From Cylindrobasidium torrendii FP15055 ss-10 (lineage: Eukaryota > Basidiomycota > Agaricomycetes > Agaricales > Physalacriaceae): a stretch of DNA of 64,000 bases. Under the pieces are notes generated by a model. The model saw nothing but the letters and a program-made list of their open reading frames with translations. It did no database searches and had not been told where the DNA came from. The stretch lies in contig KN880481.1 of the NCBI GenBank assembly GCA_000934385.1, positions 62,001 to 126,000 of the forward strand, given 5' to 3'. Shown in pieces: positions 31,141 to 44,895 of this stretch. The translations under genes were made by a program, and so were the position numbers. The stretch's first letter is position 1, and the number at the start of each line of letters is the position of its first letter.

Positions 31141-34100
31141 CTACAATGATTCTCCCCTCTCTTGCGAGAACTGGCTCTGAATACGTCTGTAGTGTTGCAT
31201 TTCCGCCTCACTGACACTGGGTATGAGTTTACGCAACGCCAGTTCGAAGTCGTCCTTCGTGACCAGAACGGCAATCTCTTCTGGGGTCGCAAGCTCGGCC
31301 AGGTAGTACTGTGGTGTGAGCGGATGCGGATGTGAGTGGCCCTCAGGGTTTGCGTTGAGCGTCGCTATACCTTGTCAGGATTCGCTGCATGGAGTTGGAC
31401 AAACACTCACCGATAACCTTTTCCAAATCCTCCGCTTTCCTTGTCATCGCGTTCAACAAGGCGTCCGCGCACAAAGCGTAGAAGTCTGCACCCGTCAAGT
31501 TGAAGCTGCACCCTTCTGCAACTTCCTTGAGGTTCAAATCCGGCGCAAGACGGAACTTTCGCGTCAGCGCTTCCAGAATCTTTTCTTGTTCTTCATGTGT
31601 CTTGCTGACGCCAAGGTAAAGCATCCTATCAAACCTCCCTGGCCGTAGTAGCGCTGCGTCGAGCAAATCTGGTCTGTTTGTCGCGCCGATGACAAATACA
31701 TCTGCCCCGCCACTTCCTGCCATGCCATCCAGCTCACTCAGCAGCTGGCTGACAATCCTATCCATCACACCCCCTGAATCGCCCGTGTTTCCTCGCTTAG
31801 GTGCAATGGAATCCAGCTCGTCGAAGAATATCACACAAGGCTTCGCGTCTCTCGCGCGCTGGAAGATCCTTCGCACATTGGCTTCGCTCTCTCCAATATA
31901 CATATTCAGAAGCTCCGGACCCTTGACCGAAAAGAAGTTGAGCGCAAAGCTCGTCGCGACAGCCTTTGCTACGAGCGTCTTTCCAGTCCCTGGAGGCCCG
32001 TACAGCAGGATTCCGGAACGTTTCTTGAATCCATCTGAGAAAAGCTCGGGATAATCCAGTGGGAGCTGTATCGTGTCGAGGATATCTGACTTGACGTGCG
32101 AGAGACCACCAACGTCGTCCCAAGAGACGTTGGGAATCTTCGGCGCCCCTATGCCTTCGGAATATGAGGCTCGCGCCTTGCCCAGTGCACCCTCGAAATC
32201 TGCGTTGGAAAGTGCTACTCCAGCACGGATGATATCGTCCACGGAAGCTTCCTTCCTGTGCGACAGTCAATAAAGCACATTACCAAAAGAAACTGCACAC
32301 ACAAAAGCACCCCTGCGCGTTCAATGGCAGCCACTTCGGCACGGGAGACAAGGTCGGCCAAATCGCCTGCAACAAGAGCTGCTGTTTGCGTCGCCAGATT
32401 TTGGACCGATACATCTGGCGCAATTGTCTTGCCTGTCAGCGCTGCTTTGAGGATATCAAGCCGCTCTCCCTCATCGGGCGCCTGTAATATTCATCAGTTC
32501 TGCCGAGTTTCGAGCGATAAGAACATACCTCGAATACGATTTCATGCTTGAAGCAACTGACGAAATCACTAGGCAGCTTGGATGAATCGTTTGATAGCCC
32601 ACAAACGATGACGGGGTAACCCGTAACCTTCCAGCTCTTGTGCACATCAGCCAGACAGTCCTTGAGTACATTTGCCATGACTGAACCCGTCTTGTTCTCT
32701 GCTCCTGCCTTGCTTGCTAGTCCATCCAGCTGTCGGAGAACAATCATACATGGCGAACAGTCTGCGGCCTTTTCGAAGCGCGCGCGGAGGACACCTTCAG
32801 TGTGTATGTCGTTGTCTCCCAGGGCATCGTAGCAGTTAATCTAATAGCGAATGTTACGGCAAACACTTGCTCACTTGGGGAATACACATACCTCGAGGAC
32901 ATGGAACCCAAGGAGACGCGCAACTGTTCTGGTAGTGGTATGCTTTCCACAACCACGATTTCCACTGAGAAGCGCGGTTAGAGGTAGGTTGTAGGAGGCG
33001 TTGTGTTTCCCGAGAACGACTGTGGCCATGTCGAGTAGCTTTCCAAGAGCTGTCTTCGTCCCACTTGGTACTGCTTGAGACCGTGACACTGGCCCTTCAA
33101 GCGAGATGAGCGGATGAAAGAAGGGTCATAGAGTATCCCACCAAGTCCAAGATATGCTGCAACGTCGGGAACACGGGAGTGCTCAACGCCTGTTTGATTC
33201 ATCTGGGTAGTAGATGGGTCAAACCAGCACCCCAGTTCGCCCAAGGTCGAACCAAGATAGGTGTCGAGTGACAGCGACGGGTCGGTGGCTACCACATCAT
33301 GGTCCACATTCATAATCTGGAAGAACACCGCTTCGTCGTGCCGACCTGACTCATCACTGAATAGGTTAGTACAATGCAGGCTGCTGGATACAACTAGGTT
33401 CACCTCAAAGTTGTTTCCTCACCCAAAGTAGACCGCTGATCACTATTGACCGCGACAGAAATGATGTCTCCGGTTTTCAGCAATGTATTCTTCCCGATGA
33501 AGTGGTCCTTGAGAGCTTGAAGGAAAGCTCGCTCGTATGTCCGGTCGACAGAAACAGGAGACGCTATGCGAGCCACGGTAACCGCACGGGCGGTGGGCAC
33601 TACAGGTGGGCCAGACCCAAACGGACTTGGGTATATCTTGACCATGGAGGAATGCGGTGGCCAGGTGTCGCCGCAGACGTTGTAGAGTAGGGTAGGCGAT
33701 GCCACAACACGTCCAGAGGTCTCGACAAGACTGTCATCCGCCACGACGCGCACCAATCGCGAGCTAGCGCGCTCCTTGTCCTTGAGAACGGCCCAGTCAC
33801 CGTTGAGAATGCCAATACGTCCCAGGTCTGTTGTCCGTACGTATACGTTGCGGTCGTCCAGAATATCCGGGGGACGTCTATCCAGCGGGCGAACTTCGAA
33901 CTCGATGGTATGACTGCGTACTGGGACGCTTATATCCGACTCAGTGTCCGTGGAAGCATCCCCGTTCGCATCAATTGGATATTGGAAGGGTTGCCCAAGC
34001 GAATTGGCGAGGAAATCTTCTCCAATGTTGATTCGATCCCATTCATTTTCCACAGGGTTTGCCAGCGGACAGGAGAGCGAGGAGCCGTACCCATCCGGAG

Positions 34101-34738
34101 CGGGAGACACAATGAACGAAGTGGTACCCTTCTGACAGAAACCTTGCAAGACGGGCTCAGCCATGTCGATTTGGAAGTAGAGTGGTTTCTCATCGTAGCT
34201 CATGTATCCGTTGACGCGTTCAGTGAGCTCGGTGGCATCGCAAGAGTAAATTGAGGACTGCCGTATAATGCGTTGCGAGTCGCATAGCCAGCGCTCGAGG
34301 TGTGCTTGTCCAGCGATGGCAGCATCGTATGCGTCGGCACTCAATGCGCTGATGAACACTTCTGTAAGTGCAATGGGCTTCGTGGGTGTGATTGACACAG
34401 TGTTTCGCCGTTGGGGAAAGATGTCTGGATACTTGTTTGACCAGGACCGAGGAATAGACAGCTGGTTGTCCTAGTCAAGGTCAGTGCTAGTCGGTCATGG
34501 CAGCAGTACCACGCACCGCAACATTCTCGTCTATCCACATCCATACGGTCAATCCGCCGTCATTGTAGATATCCGCAATGGAAACACATATTTTGTCGGT
34601 GAACGGAGGTGCGTCTGGTGGGACAAGCTGGTCCCAAAGCGCTTGGCCGACGAGCGCAGTATCCAGAACACCGTCGGGATCGTCGCGAACAACAAAAGCA
34701 ACGTCAACGGACAGCGGCCGGTCGAAAAATAGGCTCAT
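31141..34738 (-). CDS. PEX6: Peroxisomal AAA ATPase PEX6
   Basis: Eight exons: 34738-34517, 34470-33404, 33356-33142, 33094-32892, 32840-32529, 32481-32311, 32251-31411 and 31364-31141, giving about 1084 aa. N-terminal Pex6 region to about residue 500, then D1 (about 520-730) and D2 (about 770-1000). D2 is canonical: Walker A GPPGTGKT, Walker [10 protein letters not shown], and second region of homology [20 protein letters not shown]1 is degenerate: its P-loop reads GNRGCGKH, with His where Ser/Thr is usual, and its Walker B is MIVLRQLDG without the acidic pair. This matches the inactive D1 known for Pex6. With Pex1 it extracts ubiquitinated Pex5 from the peroxisome membrane. The exon 3/4 junction has two in-frame acceptors (33095 or 33089), differing by two codons. 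Confidence 0.93.
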
Positions 34739-35986
34739 CGTGGGCTGAATGAGCAGAGTATGTGACGGGGACGGTTAAGAGAGCCATAAGTACCGAGTAA
34801 GTGCGCCCATGTGAATGATGGCCAAATCTCAGTCGGCCGTCCCGGCGAGGGCCGTGGCAAGATAGAATGAAGCTGAGAGTTCGAATTCGCTTTTCATCAA
34901 GCATTTCATCGAACTTTGATGTATTCTCGTTAACAATATGCCTACTCAAGACAATGATTGCCCTAACAGTGATGTCGACCCGACTGAGATTTTAAGTATA
35001 AGGGCGGTCGCTTTTGGTATGCATGAGAGCATGAGAGCCACTGGTCTTGCTAAACGCTGGATATCATCAAAATTTCAGCCTGGCCTTCTTCATTTCATAT
35101 ACATAGCCCTTTTCACAATAGAAAAATCCATGTGCCGGACCAGGATATCCAAGCATCAAAGTCTTGCTCATGCTAGGTAGACGCGTAGACATCACCCGGG
35201 ATATGATAACTTATACACCCTTCACGTAGACGGACACTGACGCGTGACTCATCTTCACAGGTGTCTTAGGGCCGCTAACTCTGATTTTTCACACGCACGG
35301 CTTGTCAAGCTCATTCCTTTGCCAAAAGGCTGCCAATGACAAATGATACAACGCTGTTCGTCTCTCCTCCCGTGAGCAAAACGGCCGATGTCTCATTGAA
35401 CACTAAACGCCAGGTCGGGAGGATCTTTCACCTTCATTGCCACTGAGATTCATGGAAGAGATCTCCCTCCAGAATTATCGTTGTGTGTCAAAGGGACATT
35501 GCGACCATTCAATGAACAATACTTTCCTTTATGACCAGGACCGACGTCGGAGAAGCTCGACATCAATTGTCAAGATCCAGTCCTTTCGTTACAGTTGATC
35601 TGTGCTAAAAGGGGGCATTGTAGAGTCATCATCATCACTATTTGACTTCTTTGATACCAACGAAAGAGCTACTGGTGCATCTTATTGGTTGATAGCGCCA
35701 GGATATGCCGTCATTTGAACCCTTCATCTCGCTTATCATTTCGAGCTTGGTGACTGAAAGGAGCCTTTCAGATACTTTTGGGAGGCTCTACGAAAGCTCT
35801 TTGATTTACGCCACTCGCAGAGACGGGCCGAACACGCGATCGGTTGAGTGATTGCACCGTCGCGTGCTTTACAGCTTCCTACTCTGACCATGCCCGGTGA
35901 GGGCGCCCTTTGTCAACGACTAAACGAAGACGGTTGTTTGCAACGCGTGCCTTTGACTTCTTTCATATAAAAGGCATCGGGCCACT
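34739..35986. promoter_or_regulatory. Divergent intergenic region, PEX6 and CHK2-type kinase
   Basis: About 1.25 kb, the promoter region of both genes. CATATAAAAGG (TATAAAA at 35966-35972) lies about 20 bp upstream of the kinase ATG, closer than a normal TATA position. An 80-codon frame begins at ATG 34938, but its composition and lack of a recognisable domain do not support a gene. Confidence 0.4.
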
Positions 35987-38177
35987 ATGACTTCTCTACT
36001 TCACTGGACTCCTCCACGATCCCAAATGGACGACCCATACCAGACAGCGGCCGCGGAAGGTTGGGACGTTGAGATTGATGCCACTCAGCAGGCATCGCAA
36101 AGGCCACCGGAAGAAGGGGACGACGAGCAGGATTGGGACAGTGACTCTTGGGCAACATTGGTCCCCAAGAACAGCAGCCAACCGTACTTTCGCCTGCCCA
36201 TCACCAAATGCAGCGTCACTCTTGGCCGCCATCCAGCTGCCGATTGTGTTGTTACTGGGGACGCGCGGATTAGTACGTGATAAGCAGCAACATCCAGTTC
36301 TCTTTCTTACTCGCCTACAGGCGCGGAGCATCTAGAGCTTAGATGGTCGGACACTGGCATTTTCACGATATGTGACAAATCTACAAACGGCACATGGGTG
36401 CGTTTCATTCATGCATGTCGGCACGACCGCTTATTCTGTCTTAGTTGGAAAACATACTACTGGTCAAGAACGAGTATACAGCCATTAAACGCGGGCAGAC
36501 CATTGCAATCGGCCAACGTGGGTCTAATGGTACGCGTTCATTTGCCCACTTGTGAACAGTACTTAGTTGGTTCCAGAATACACGTTCCATAGCCCGCTGA
36601 TAGAAACGCGACACAGGGCCGAAGATCGCTACTCTGCCCTTATACTCATTGGCACAGGGGGTATGGGAGAAGTCAGCAAAGCCTTGGACACCAAGACTGG
36701 CTGTGTGGTGGCAATGAAGACCATCGTGATTACCAGTGAGAACGAGTTGCATACCAGACGCGAGGTGGAGGTCATGAGAGCGCTCAGTGGGCATCCATTC
36801 ATCGTTCAAATACTCGACAATTACGATCGCCCCACTGTTCTGCGGAAAGAACATCGTACGTCTCCAGATTTCTTGGCCTCTCATGCTCATACGCCATTCA
36901 GGGATCATCATGGAGCTCATGGCTGGCGGGTCATTGTTCGACTGGAATGCCGAGAACCGGTTTACTATAGACGAGCAAATGTATCAACACTTCATGTACC
37001 AGATCATGAAGGCGCTTGAGGTGTGCCCATATCCTTCTGACCTAGACCCAACCAAACTCCATCTTTTCTAGTACATTCACTCGAAGGGTATCACGCATCG
37101 CGACCTCAAGCCCGAAGTCAGTGCCCTTCCTTGCTCTTCATCCTATTCTCATGCCGTTCAGAATCTCCTTCTCACAAAATCGGAGCCTCCGGTCATCAAG
37201 ATCGCCGATTTTGGCCTCTCCAAGCATGTCAAGAACAACTTGACACGCTTCAAGGTAGTTTGTTTCGGCCAGACATCTTATCTCATGCTAACTCACGCAT
37301 CGCTGGTTCTCAGACAAAGGGCCTGGGGACAGTGCAGTTCATGGCGCCGGAGCAACTCGATGACCCTGAAGGAAACTCGACGTCCTATTACGACAGCAAG
37401 GTGGATGCTTGGTCTGTTGGTATCATTCTTTTCGTCTTGTAAGCCTTGGTTTCTAGCACATGCTACAAAATCTAACTAATCTCATAGGGCAGCATTTCAA
37501 AATGCGTGGATCGAACAATACGACGAAACGCAGATGAAAAGGGTGTTCGATACTTTTATGGAGACTCGCTTGAGTAACGAAGGTGTGTTGTTTGTCTCTC
37601 CCATCACTCCCTAGTACCTCAGTATTCATTGCTCCTAGCAAAGTCATTCTGGCGACGACTCGTCCGCGTCGACCCAGAGGAACGTATGTCAATGAAACAA
37701 GCGCTCGCGGACCCCTGGTTGCTCGACTACGCTGACCCAAAACCTGTTTACCGAGTTGGCAGCCATGGACTCGAAGGACCTTTGCGCCAATTGCACCGTT
37801 TCCCTCCTGCGACTTTGGCACACAGACCGACGCCGCGCTATAATGATGCAGGGGCGGTACCCAGCGGGACGACGGTTTTGACGCCAGACGCCACTGCTAG
37901 ATACAGGCGGCCAGAACAGGACGACAGTTTCTTTTATGGGACATCTACTGCGGGGCCTTCAAGGGTGGTTGAGGCGTCGGGCGCGGGGTCGGAGGGCGTT
38001 GTGGCATTTCAGGGATACCCTTCAACACCCTCGGGGTCGGCGACGCCCTCCAACGGGTTTTTCACGGCAACGAATACAGGAGGATATACCCCGGGCTTGT
38101 CTGCTTCATCGACAAACCCGAGCATTCCTGGTCTGCACCTGTTTAAGCATATGGCGCCTCCGCAGGCTATTCGGTGA
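35987..38177 (+). CDS. FHA-domain checkpoint kinase, CHK2/Cds1/Rad53 type
   Basis: Ten exons: 35987-36272, 36321-36397, 36445-36529, 36577-36855, 36902-37020, 37072-37116, 37162-37254, 37314-37438, 37488-37582 and 37639-38177, giving 580 aa. The N-terminus has SQ/TQ sites (RSQM, ATQQ, ASQR), targets of ATR/ATM-type kinases. The FHA domain follows, with LGRHPAADC, ARISAEHLEL and DKSTNGTW. The kinase domain has GTGGMGEV, VAMK, HRDLKPEN, IADFGLSKH and MAPEQ, all intact. The segment after WSVGIILFVL is short and diverged (AAFQNAW where a TGxxPF-like motif is usual). The C-terminus is Ser/Thr/Pro-rich. Expected role: effector kinase of the DNA-damage and replication checkpoint. Only one FHA domain is present, as in Cds1 rather than Rad53. 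Confidence 0.88.
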
Positions 38178-38593
38178 GGGGGAGAAATACAGGACGAGCA
38201 TGATTTAGTAGCATTGATATATGAGCACGATTATCTACACATACATAATGACAGAGTACTTACTTGCGAGGAAGGCATGGAAATTTGAGCGTACCGGTGT
38301 AGAGACTCACCATTTAGACAGTGTGTCGTTAGTATGTATATGGATTTCTCATTCCCTATCAGGACGATGCGCTCTTGGGGCGCCCGATAAAGTCGACTGT
38401 CTAGCTTTAATGCCGATGCCATCTCGAGTGGCACTTCAAGCCGCTTCATGAATCGCGATCGAACTCCTCTGATCCGGAATCAGCTCAATCACGTCCACCA
38501 TCGCGTGAGCTCCCACAGCTCATCAGTACCACTGCATCCTTGACTTCCACTGGCTTTCTGAAAGGAAAACATACCATCGTTACTCGCTTGATT
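38178..38593. promoter_or_regulatory. Intergenic, upstream of omega-amidase
   Basis: 416 bp between two plus-strand genes. No frame, repeat or TATA box was noted. Confidence 0.4.
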
Positions 38594-39945
38594 ATGTCTG
38601 CTGCAGCATCCCTTCTCGCAAAGGCGCCTGTCTTCAAGCCATTCAGGCTTGCAATGATACAATTAGGGAATATTGGCGCGGATAAGGCCGCCAACCTCCA
38701 GCATGCTCGGGCAAAGATCTTGGAGGCCGGCTCGAAGAAGCCAGATTTGATTGTTCTGCCTGTGAGTGTCGTCAATTTCGCTTTCTTTCCATGCGAGGGC
38801 GTCAGTTTCTCTCGACAAACGTCTATCATATCTGTGGACCTGTTCGAACGCTGGGATTAACCTCGTCCATGATGTTGACTCCTTCACCTCGATAGGAATG
38901 CTTTAACTCTCCATACGGACATGTCCATTTCCCTGTTTACGCAGAGAACATCGGGTTCGTTGAGGGAGAGAAATACGATATCGAGAGGAGTGAGAGTGAG
39001 TCAGTGAAGATGCTGGCCGCGGCGGCTAAGGAGACTGGGGCCTGGCTCATTGGTGGTAAGTCAGTAGCATTCGCTTATGTCTCTACCTAACACAATTCGC
39101 TAGGCTCGATTCCAGAGCGCGAGGTGTCGACTAACAATGTCTATAATACCTGCACGGTTTACAGCCCAGACGGTATGGCTTAATCATGTCCTCAGCCTTC
39201 GTCTCACTCATGTGAAGTTGCAGGAAGTCTTGTCACCATCCATCGAAAGGTCCACCTTTTCGACATTGACATACCTGGCAAAATCAAGTTCACAGTTCGT
39301 AAATTCGAAGTTTACATGCCTAACGGATATTCATGGAATCATAGGAAAGCGAAACTCTGACCGGTGGTACAAAGACGTCGATGTTCGATACCCGTAAGCC
39401 TCTGGTTTAAATGACAATGCAGATGCTGACACATGCAGCCTTCGCCCGTATTGGTCTTGGTATTTGCTACGATGTGCGCTTTCCGGAGCTTGCTATGATC
39501 GCAGCGCGCGCAGGATGCCAGATGCTCATCTACCCTGGCGCGTTCAACATGACTACTGGTCCTTTGCATTGGGAATTGCTGCAGCGCAGCCGTGCTGTGG
39601 ATAACCAGGTGTACTTCTCCATGGTTAGCCCTGCGCGCAACCCGTCTTCGGGGTATCAAGCGTGGGGACATTCAATGGCCGTGGACCCAATGTACGTCTA
39701 GAGGTTGCACAGTCTGCCGCAGTCGCTGAGTATTCGCAAAGGGGGAAGGTGCTTGCAGAGGCCGAGGATGGAGAAGAGATCCTGTATGTGGAAATTGGTG
39801 TGTCCAAAACGATGCGTTCTTAATATCCGCTGACGGATCATTTGCAGACCCAAAGACTTTCGAAGACGCGCGCGCAGGGATTCCCGTAACCCAGCAGCGT
39901 CGGTTCGACGTGTATCCAGATGTGAGCGCGCGAGAGAGCAAGTAG
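38594..39945 (+). CDS. Nitrilase-superfamily omega-amidase, NIT2 type
   Basis: Eight exons: 38594-38761, 38896-39055, 39104-39172, 39224-39294, 39345-39393, 39439-39691, 39742-39797 and 39848-39945, giving 307 aa. The catalytic triad is visible: Glu in [12 protein letters not shown], Lys in IHRKVHLFD, and Cys in [30 protein letters not shown] and SGYQAWGHS are typical of Nit2/omega-amidases, and the length fits the family. The usual reaction is hydrolysis of alpha-ketoglutaramate and alpha-ketosuccinamate to the oxo-acid and ammonia, closing the glutamine transaminase cycle. The last two junctions restore [19 protein letters not shown], which removes an apparent stop in the genomic frame. Intron 4 uses GTTCGT as donor. 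Confidence 0.9.
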
Positions 39946-40310
39946 ATGACCTGATGTATTTGAAAATGACTGCGCTACGCGCAAGTAACTGTGCCGTAGG
40001 CCAGGTAAACCAAACGTGGCGGGGAAATATGATTCACTGTGGGAAATGCCCCTTTCCTGTTCGGGGCCCGAAATGTAATAAGCAGAATAGCCCTCTGAGT
40101 GTTGTACGCAGCCCATAAGCGAAGGGAACAACGCATTGCAGGCTACTCAGCGGGCCGATCGTCCGCTGACATAATCGACCATCAAATTGGAGGGGCCAAA
40201 CATCGCCATCTTTCGTTCCCGCCTCCACGTCCACGCTAAAAGGTGGGCTCCCCCTAGATATCATCCTTCTCGTCCTTACCACCATCACCTCAGCTCGCTA
40301 AATAATCGCT
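39946..40310. promoter_or_regulatory. Actin promoter region
   Basis: 365 bp upstream of actin. A pyrimidine-rich tract (about 40261-40295, TCATCCTTCTCGTCCTTACC and on) just before the ATG is typical of highly expressed fungal genes without a TATA box. Confidence 0.5.
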
Positions 40311-41842
<1,532 letters not shown>

Positions 41843-42095
41843 GCGAATGTGGATGCGGAGACGGCGGTCGGCCACGGTTGGATATACGCTGTTTTTATGA
41901 TTGGCGCGCGGATTTCTTTAGTTTAGAAGTAATCACGAGAGATGAAAATATGTTCTTTGGACTCTTGGATCTATCCTTGGTGTGCAAGCGGAAGGACTGA
42001 GATTCGAATTCGATAAGTAGGTTGCCATTGTTAACTTGGGATTAACTGAGCACTCTTGATCGGCGCGTGATCATAGTTGAACTTGAACCGCCATC

Positions 42096-42988
42096 ATGGA
42101 CACACCTTCGCGCGCCGCCGTTGGCAAAATCGCGGTCGATACGCCCGCAGACCTTGAGCGGATAAAGCAAAACTTTGTCAAGGTTACGATGGAGGTCCTT
42201 GAAAAGGAACTAACACGCTCGAAAGTGGATGACCGTGACGCTCTTGTTGCAAACGCGATGGCAGTACGTGGCCTGCCCTTCGCATTATATTTATGTGGTG
42301 ACAGTCACAAGTAGTGGGCTGACCAGACCTTTGATCTTCTTCGCGCCAATGTGCGAATCAATGGTGCGTCTGAGGATGATCGTGAGCAAGAAGGTGAATA
42401 GCGGACGACATCGTCGACGCGTCTTTGATATCTTGTTCTACTTTTCTTTTTCATATTTCTGTCCGCTCTGTGAGATTGAGCACCATGTTGACTGAAGACT
42501 TTCTTGCTTTTGTAGAGGAGAGCGAGCCTTTCGACGAGGGTCTGGATCGGAGTATTTGGTCGCTCGCAGACAGTCGGTTGGGCTGGCAGAAGAAGCTGGG
42601 CGAGTTGAGAAGGGAGGTGCCTTCGGAGGTTGCGGCGCGTATTGCCAAAGTGCAAGGAAGAGACGAGGGCTTGGTCGAGAACGATGTCGAGATGCATGAG
42701 GACGTCCTTCCTGGCGAAGGGGATAAGGGTGAGTCTTATACGAACTCAGGTTTATGGCATCGAGGCTGAGACTAGTTGCTTCAGTCTTGGAGGAGCAGCG
42801 TGAGATTGTTGAAGAGGCTATGCGAAGTGTGGTGGCCATGCGCACAGATCTGGTGCAGGTACGTGCTTTCTTTGCATCTGTGCTAGAAGAAACTGATTTG
42901 GCTTCTGTAGACGATACCCTTGCAAAGATCTCGGGCGGAGAAGCTCGAGGATGTATCAGAGAGTGTTTACAAGTCCATGAAATCGTAG
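42096..42988 (+). CDS. NSL1: Kinetochore protein Mis14/NSL1
   Basis: Five exons: 42096-42263, 42315-42393, 42516-42728, 42785-42858 and 42911-42988, giving 203 aa. Conserved features of Mis14: an N-terminal helix, LERIKQNFVKVTMEVLEKEL; WADQTFDLLRANVRING; the diagnostic EPFDEGLD followed by LRREVP; and a C-terminal coiled-coil region, EEQREIVEEAMRSVVAMRTDL. Length fits the family. Nsl1/Mis14 is a subunit of the MIND (Mis12) complex, which links centromeric CENP-C/CENP-U-type proteins to the Ndc80 complex. Exon 2 could end earlier (at 42331), but the later donor keeps more of the acidic linker. The gene follows actin with about 250 bp between them. Confidence 0.75.
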
Positions 42989-43350
42989 TTTTTGGGCTCC
43001 TACGCGCACCTTTTTGGATGGTCTACTGCCAAGGCCTGACTCTGAAAGCTAAGCGCTAAGCCTTGAGAAGGAATTGGATTCGAAAATGACGCCGTCTGCT
43101 GACGTCCGCATCGACCGCGCGTACTACATATATCGTGCGTTGTACAATTTCTGTCCTCCCGGCCCGCCGGTCAAAGGGATGCTCTATGCCCAGCAGCAAG
43201 GAAATAGACTGTGATATGGGATCTAGCTCTATTAACGATCTACATAGTACTGTAAGCCTTTCCTGATCTAATGTATACAAAATAACGTGTTATAACTTTG
43301 AGAACAATATATGAGGAGTTTAGCTATGTATACTGCTTGCGGCAAACCTG
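42989..43350. other. Convergent intergenic region, NSL1 and F-box gene
   Basis: 362 bp between a plus-strand and a minus-strand stop codon. It should hold both terminators. AT-rich around 43250-43330. No gene. Confidence 0.5.
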
Positions 43351-44895
43351 TTAGACAAGAGGAGCCTTGAATGCCGCCGCGTACGCCAAAATATCCTCGT
43401 TCATCGGGCCGAGCGTCCACTGCGCCTCGAAATCTTGAGCTTTGTTCATTTGGCATAGCGTCTGAGCAAGGGAGGACGACGCGTAAATGAATGCGGGAAG
43501 GTCTTGCTCCAGCTCGTCCTCCCATTCAGTGTCACGCGACAGAGTGAACTTGCGTAAACCAGCAGCCCGGCGGGTGCGCACAATCTCTTCAATCATACCG
43601 AGAGAAGCGAGAAACGCTTCGGGCCCCGTTATCATGTCGGAGAACAGATGTAGCTCCTGGACGGCGGGGAAGAGGGGAGGCTTGGCATGCACCAACTTGT
43701 CGAGGAAAATCATCTCGACCTCCGAGTCGAGACGGAGAGAGACCACCGAAGCGTCTTGTACAAGAGGCAATGTCGAGGAAATGCTTGAGGGCACAGAATA
43801 CCAGGCCGCATTAAAATTCTTGACCTGCACTCCGGAGTTTTCCAGAATCCCAACGATACGTTTATCTGCATCAGAGGGAGACGGATACTCTGGGCATTCC
43901 TGCCGGATTTCTCGACTTTGATGTGCATTGTGCAGCTGCTCATCGCTGGGTTGTATTAGGCCCAAGTTGACCAAGGATGGTACTTTGAGCCCATCGAAGA
44001 GGTGACACGCTGCGCATGCCGACAGATTGAGCTCCCGCACGTTAGGCATAATCAATCCTCCTATGCCAGGACCCTCCTTCGTCTCCGACCCAATGTGGGT
44101 AATCGTCAAGGTCTCCAAATTTGACGATTTTGCGAGAACCTGGCGGCATGAGTCCACATCTTTGAAACCCATCGACAACGATTTCAGGCATGACCAGTTG
44201 GGTCTCAGGTTGGGGATGTAGAAGTTGATGTCAAGGCATTTCAGACGCGAGGCAAGGTCAATGGGACCCGAGTCGAAGTAGGTTGAATACGTTGGTGGAG
44301 TGTTGCCCAGGGCTCGAATAGTCAGGCTTTCGAGTACTTGAGATTTCAAGTGGCGCAGCGAGTGGAGCAGTCCGATGGTATAGGTCGTACCGACGAAGGA
44401 TACTTGCTTCCAGCGACTGGATTGTGCTAGCAGCATGTACATGGCAATCTGTATGTCGGGGTCGCAGTGGGCCAGTCTTGAGTATATAATCATGTCCGAT
44501 GTAGAATACCGGACACAAAACTTGATATAGAGCGGCATGGGATGAGAAAGCGCGAGGCATTTGCGCAATCCGCGCACTGAAGTTGTCTTCTGAACACCGT
44601 CCATGGTGCCATCGTCGATGTCAACGAATTCGAGGGAGAGTCTTGACCACAGGGAAGGTGTCGAGTAGAGAAGCGTACGCCAGCGTTTGCACGTCTTGCC
44701 TATATACATGGCCGTTTGCATGCTAGATTCTGAAGGCAGGTCGTCCACGGCGAAAGAGAATATCCTGGCGAGAATTTCATTCGGTACTGCGACTGGCGCT
44801 TGAGCTGCTTCGTTCGGCACTGTGACTGGCCCTCTGGATGTCTTTGCTGTTGACCTCGGCGAAGTCCGCGTCCCTTTCTTATTCTGAGGCGACAT
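43351..44895 (-). CDS. F-box/LRR-like protein, tandem copy 1
   Basis: Single exon, 514 aa, starting MSPQNKKGTRTS. This ATG aligns with the paralogue's MSPNESKK start. The F-box-like segment, VPNEILARIFSFAVDDLPSESSMQTA..GKTCKRWRTLLYSTPSLWSRLSLEF, is followed by degenerate leucine-rich repeats (LESLTIRAL, LETLTITHIG, VRELNLSACAACHLFDGLKVPSLVNLGL). It is closely related along its full length to the gene at 45312-46847. Expected to act as the substrate adaptor of an SCF ubiquitin ligase, by family knowledge only. Both copies lack introns, unusual among the intron-rich genes here but common in this F-box family. Confidence 0.82.
   Translation of the reverse strand: MSPQNKKGTRTSPRSTAKTSRGPVTVPNEAAQAPVAVPNEILARIFSFAVDDLPSESSMQTAMYIGKTCKRWRTLLYSTPSLWSRLSLEFVDIDDGTMDGVQKTTSVRGLRKCLALSHPMPLYIKFCVRYSTSDMIIYSRLAHCDPDIQIAMYMLLAQSSRWKQVSFVGTTYTIGLLHSLRHLKSQVLESLTIRALGNTPPTYSTYFDSGPIDLASRLKCLDINFYIPNLRPNWSCLKSLSMGFKDVDSCRQVLAKSSNLETLTITHIGSETKEGPGIGGLIMPNVRELNLSACAACHLFDGLKVPSLVNLGLIQPSDEQLHNAHQSREIRQECPEYPSPSDADKRIVGILENSGVQVKNFNAAWYSVPSSISSTLPLVQDASVVSLRLDSEVEMIFLDKLVHAKPPLFPAVQELHLFSDMITGPEAFLASLGMIEEIVRTRRAAGLRKFTLSRDTEWEDELEQDLPAFIYASSSLAQTLCQMNKAQDFEAQWTLGPMNEDILAYAAAFKAPLV

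Noticed and set aside
34938..35180. Small gene, considered as a mating-pheromone precursor (MPTQDNDCPNSD start, possible intron)
   Set aside because: Neither the unspliced nor the spliced reading ends in a CaaX box, and no pheromone receptor gene is nearby.
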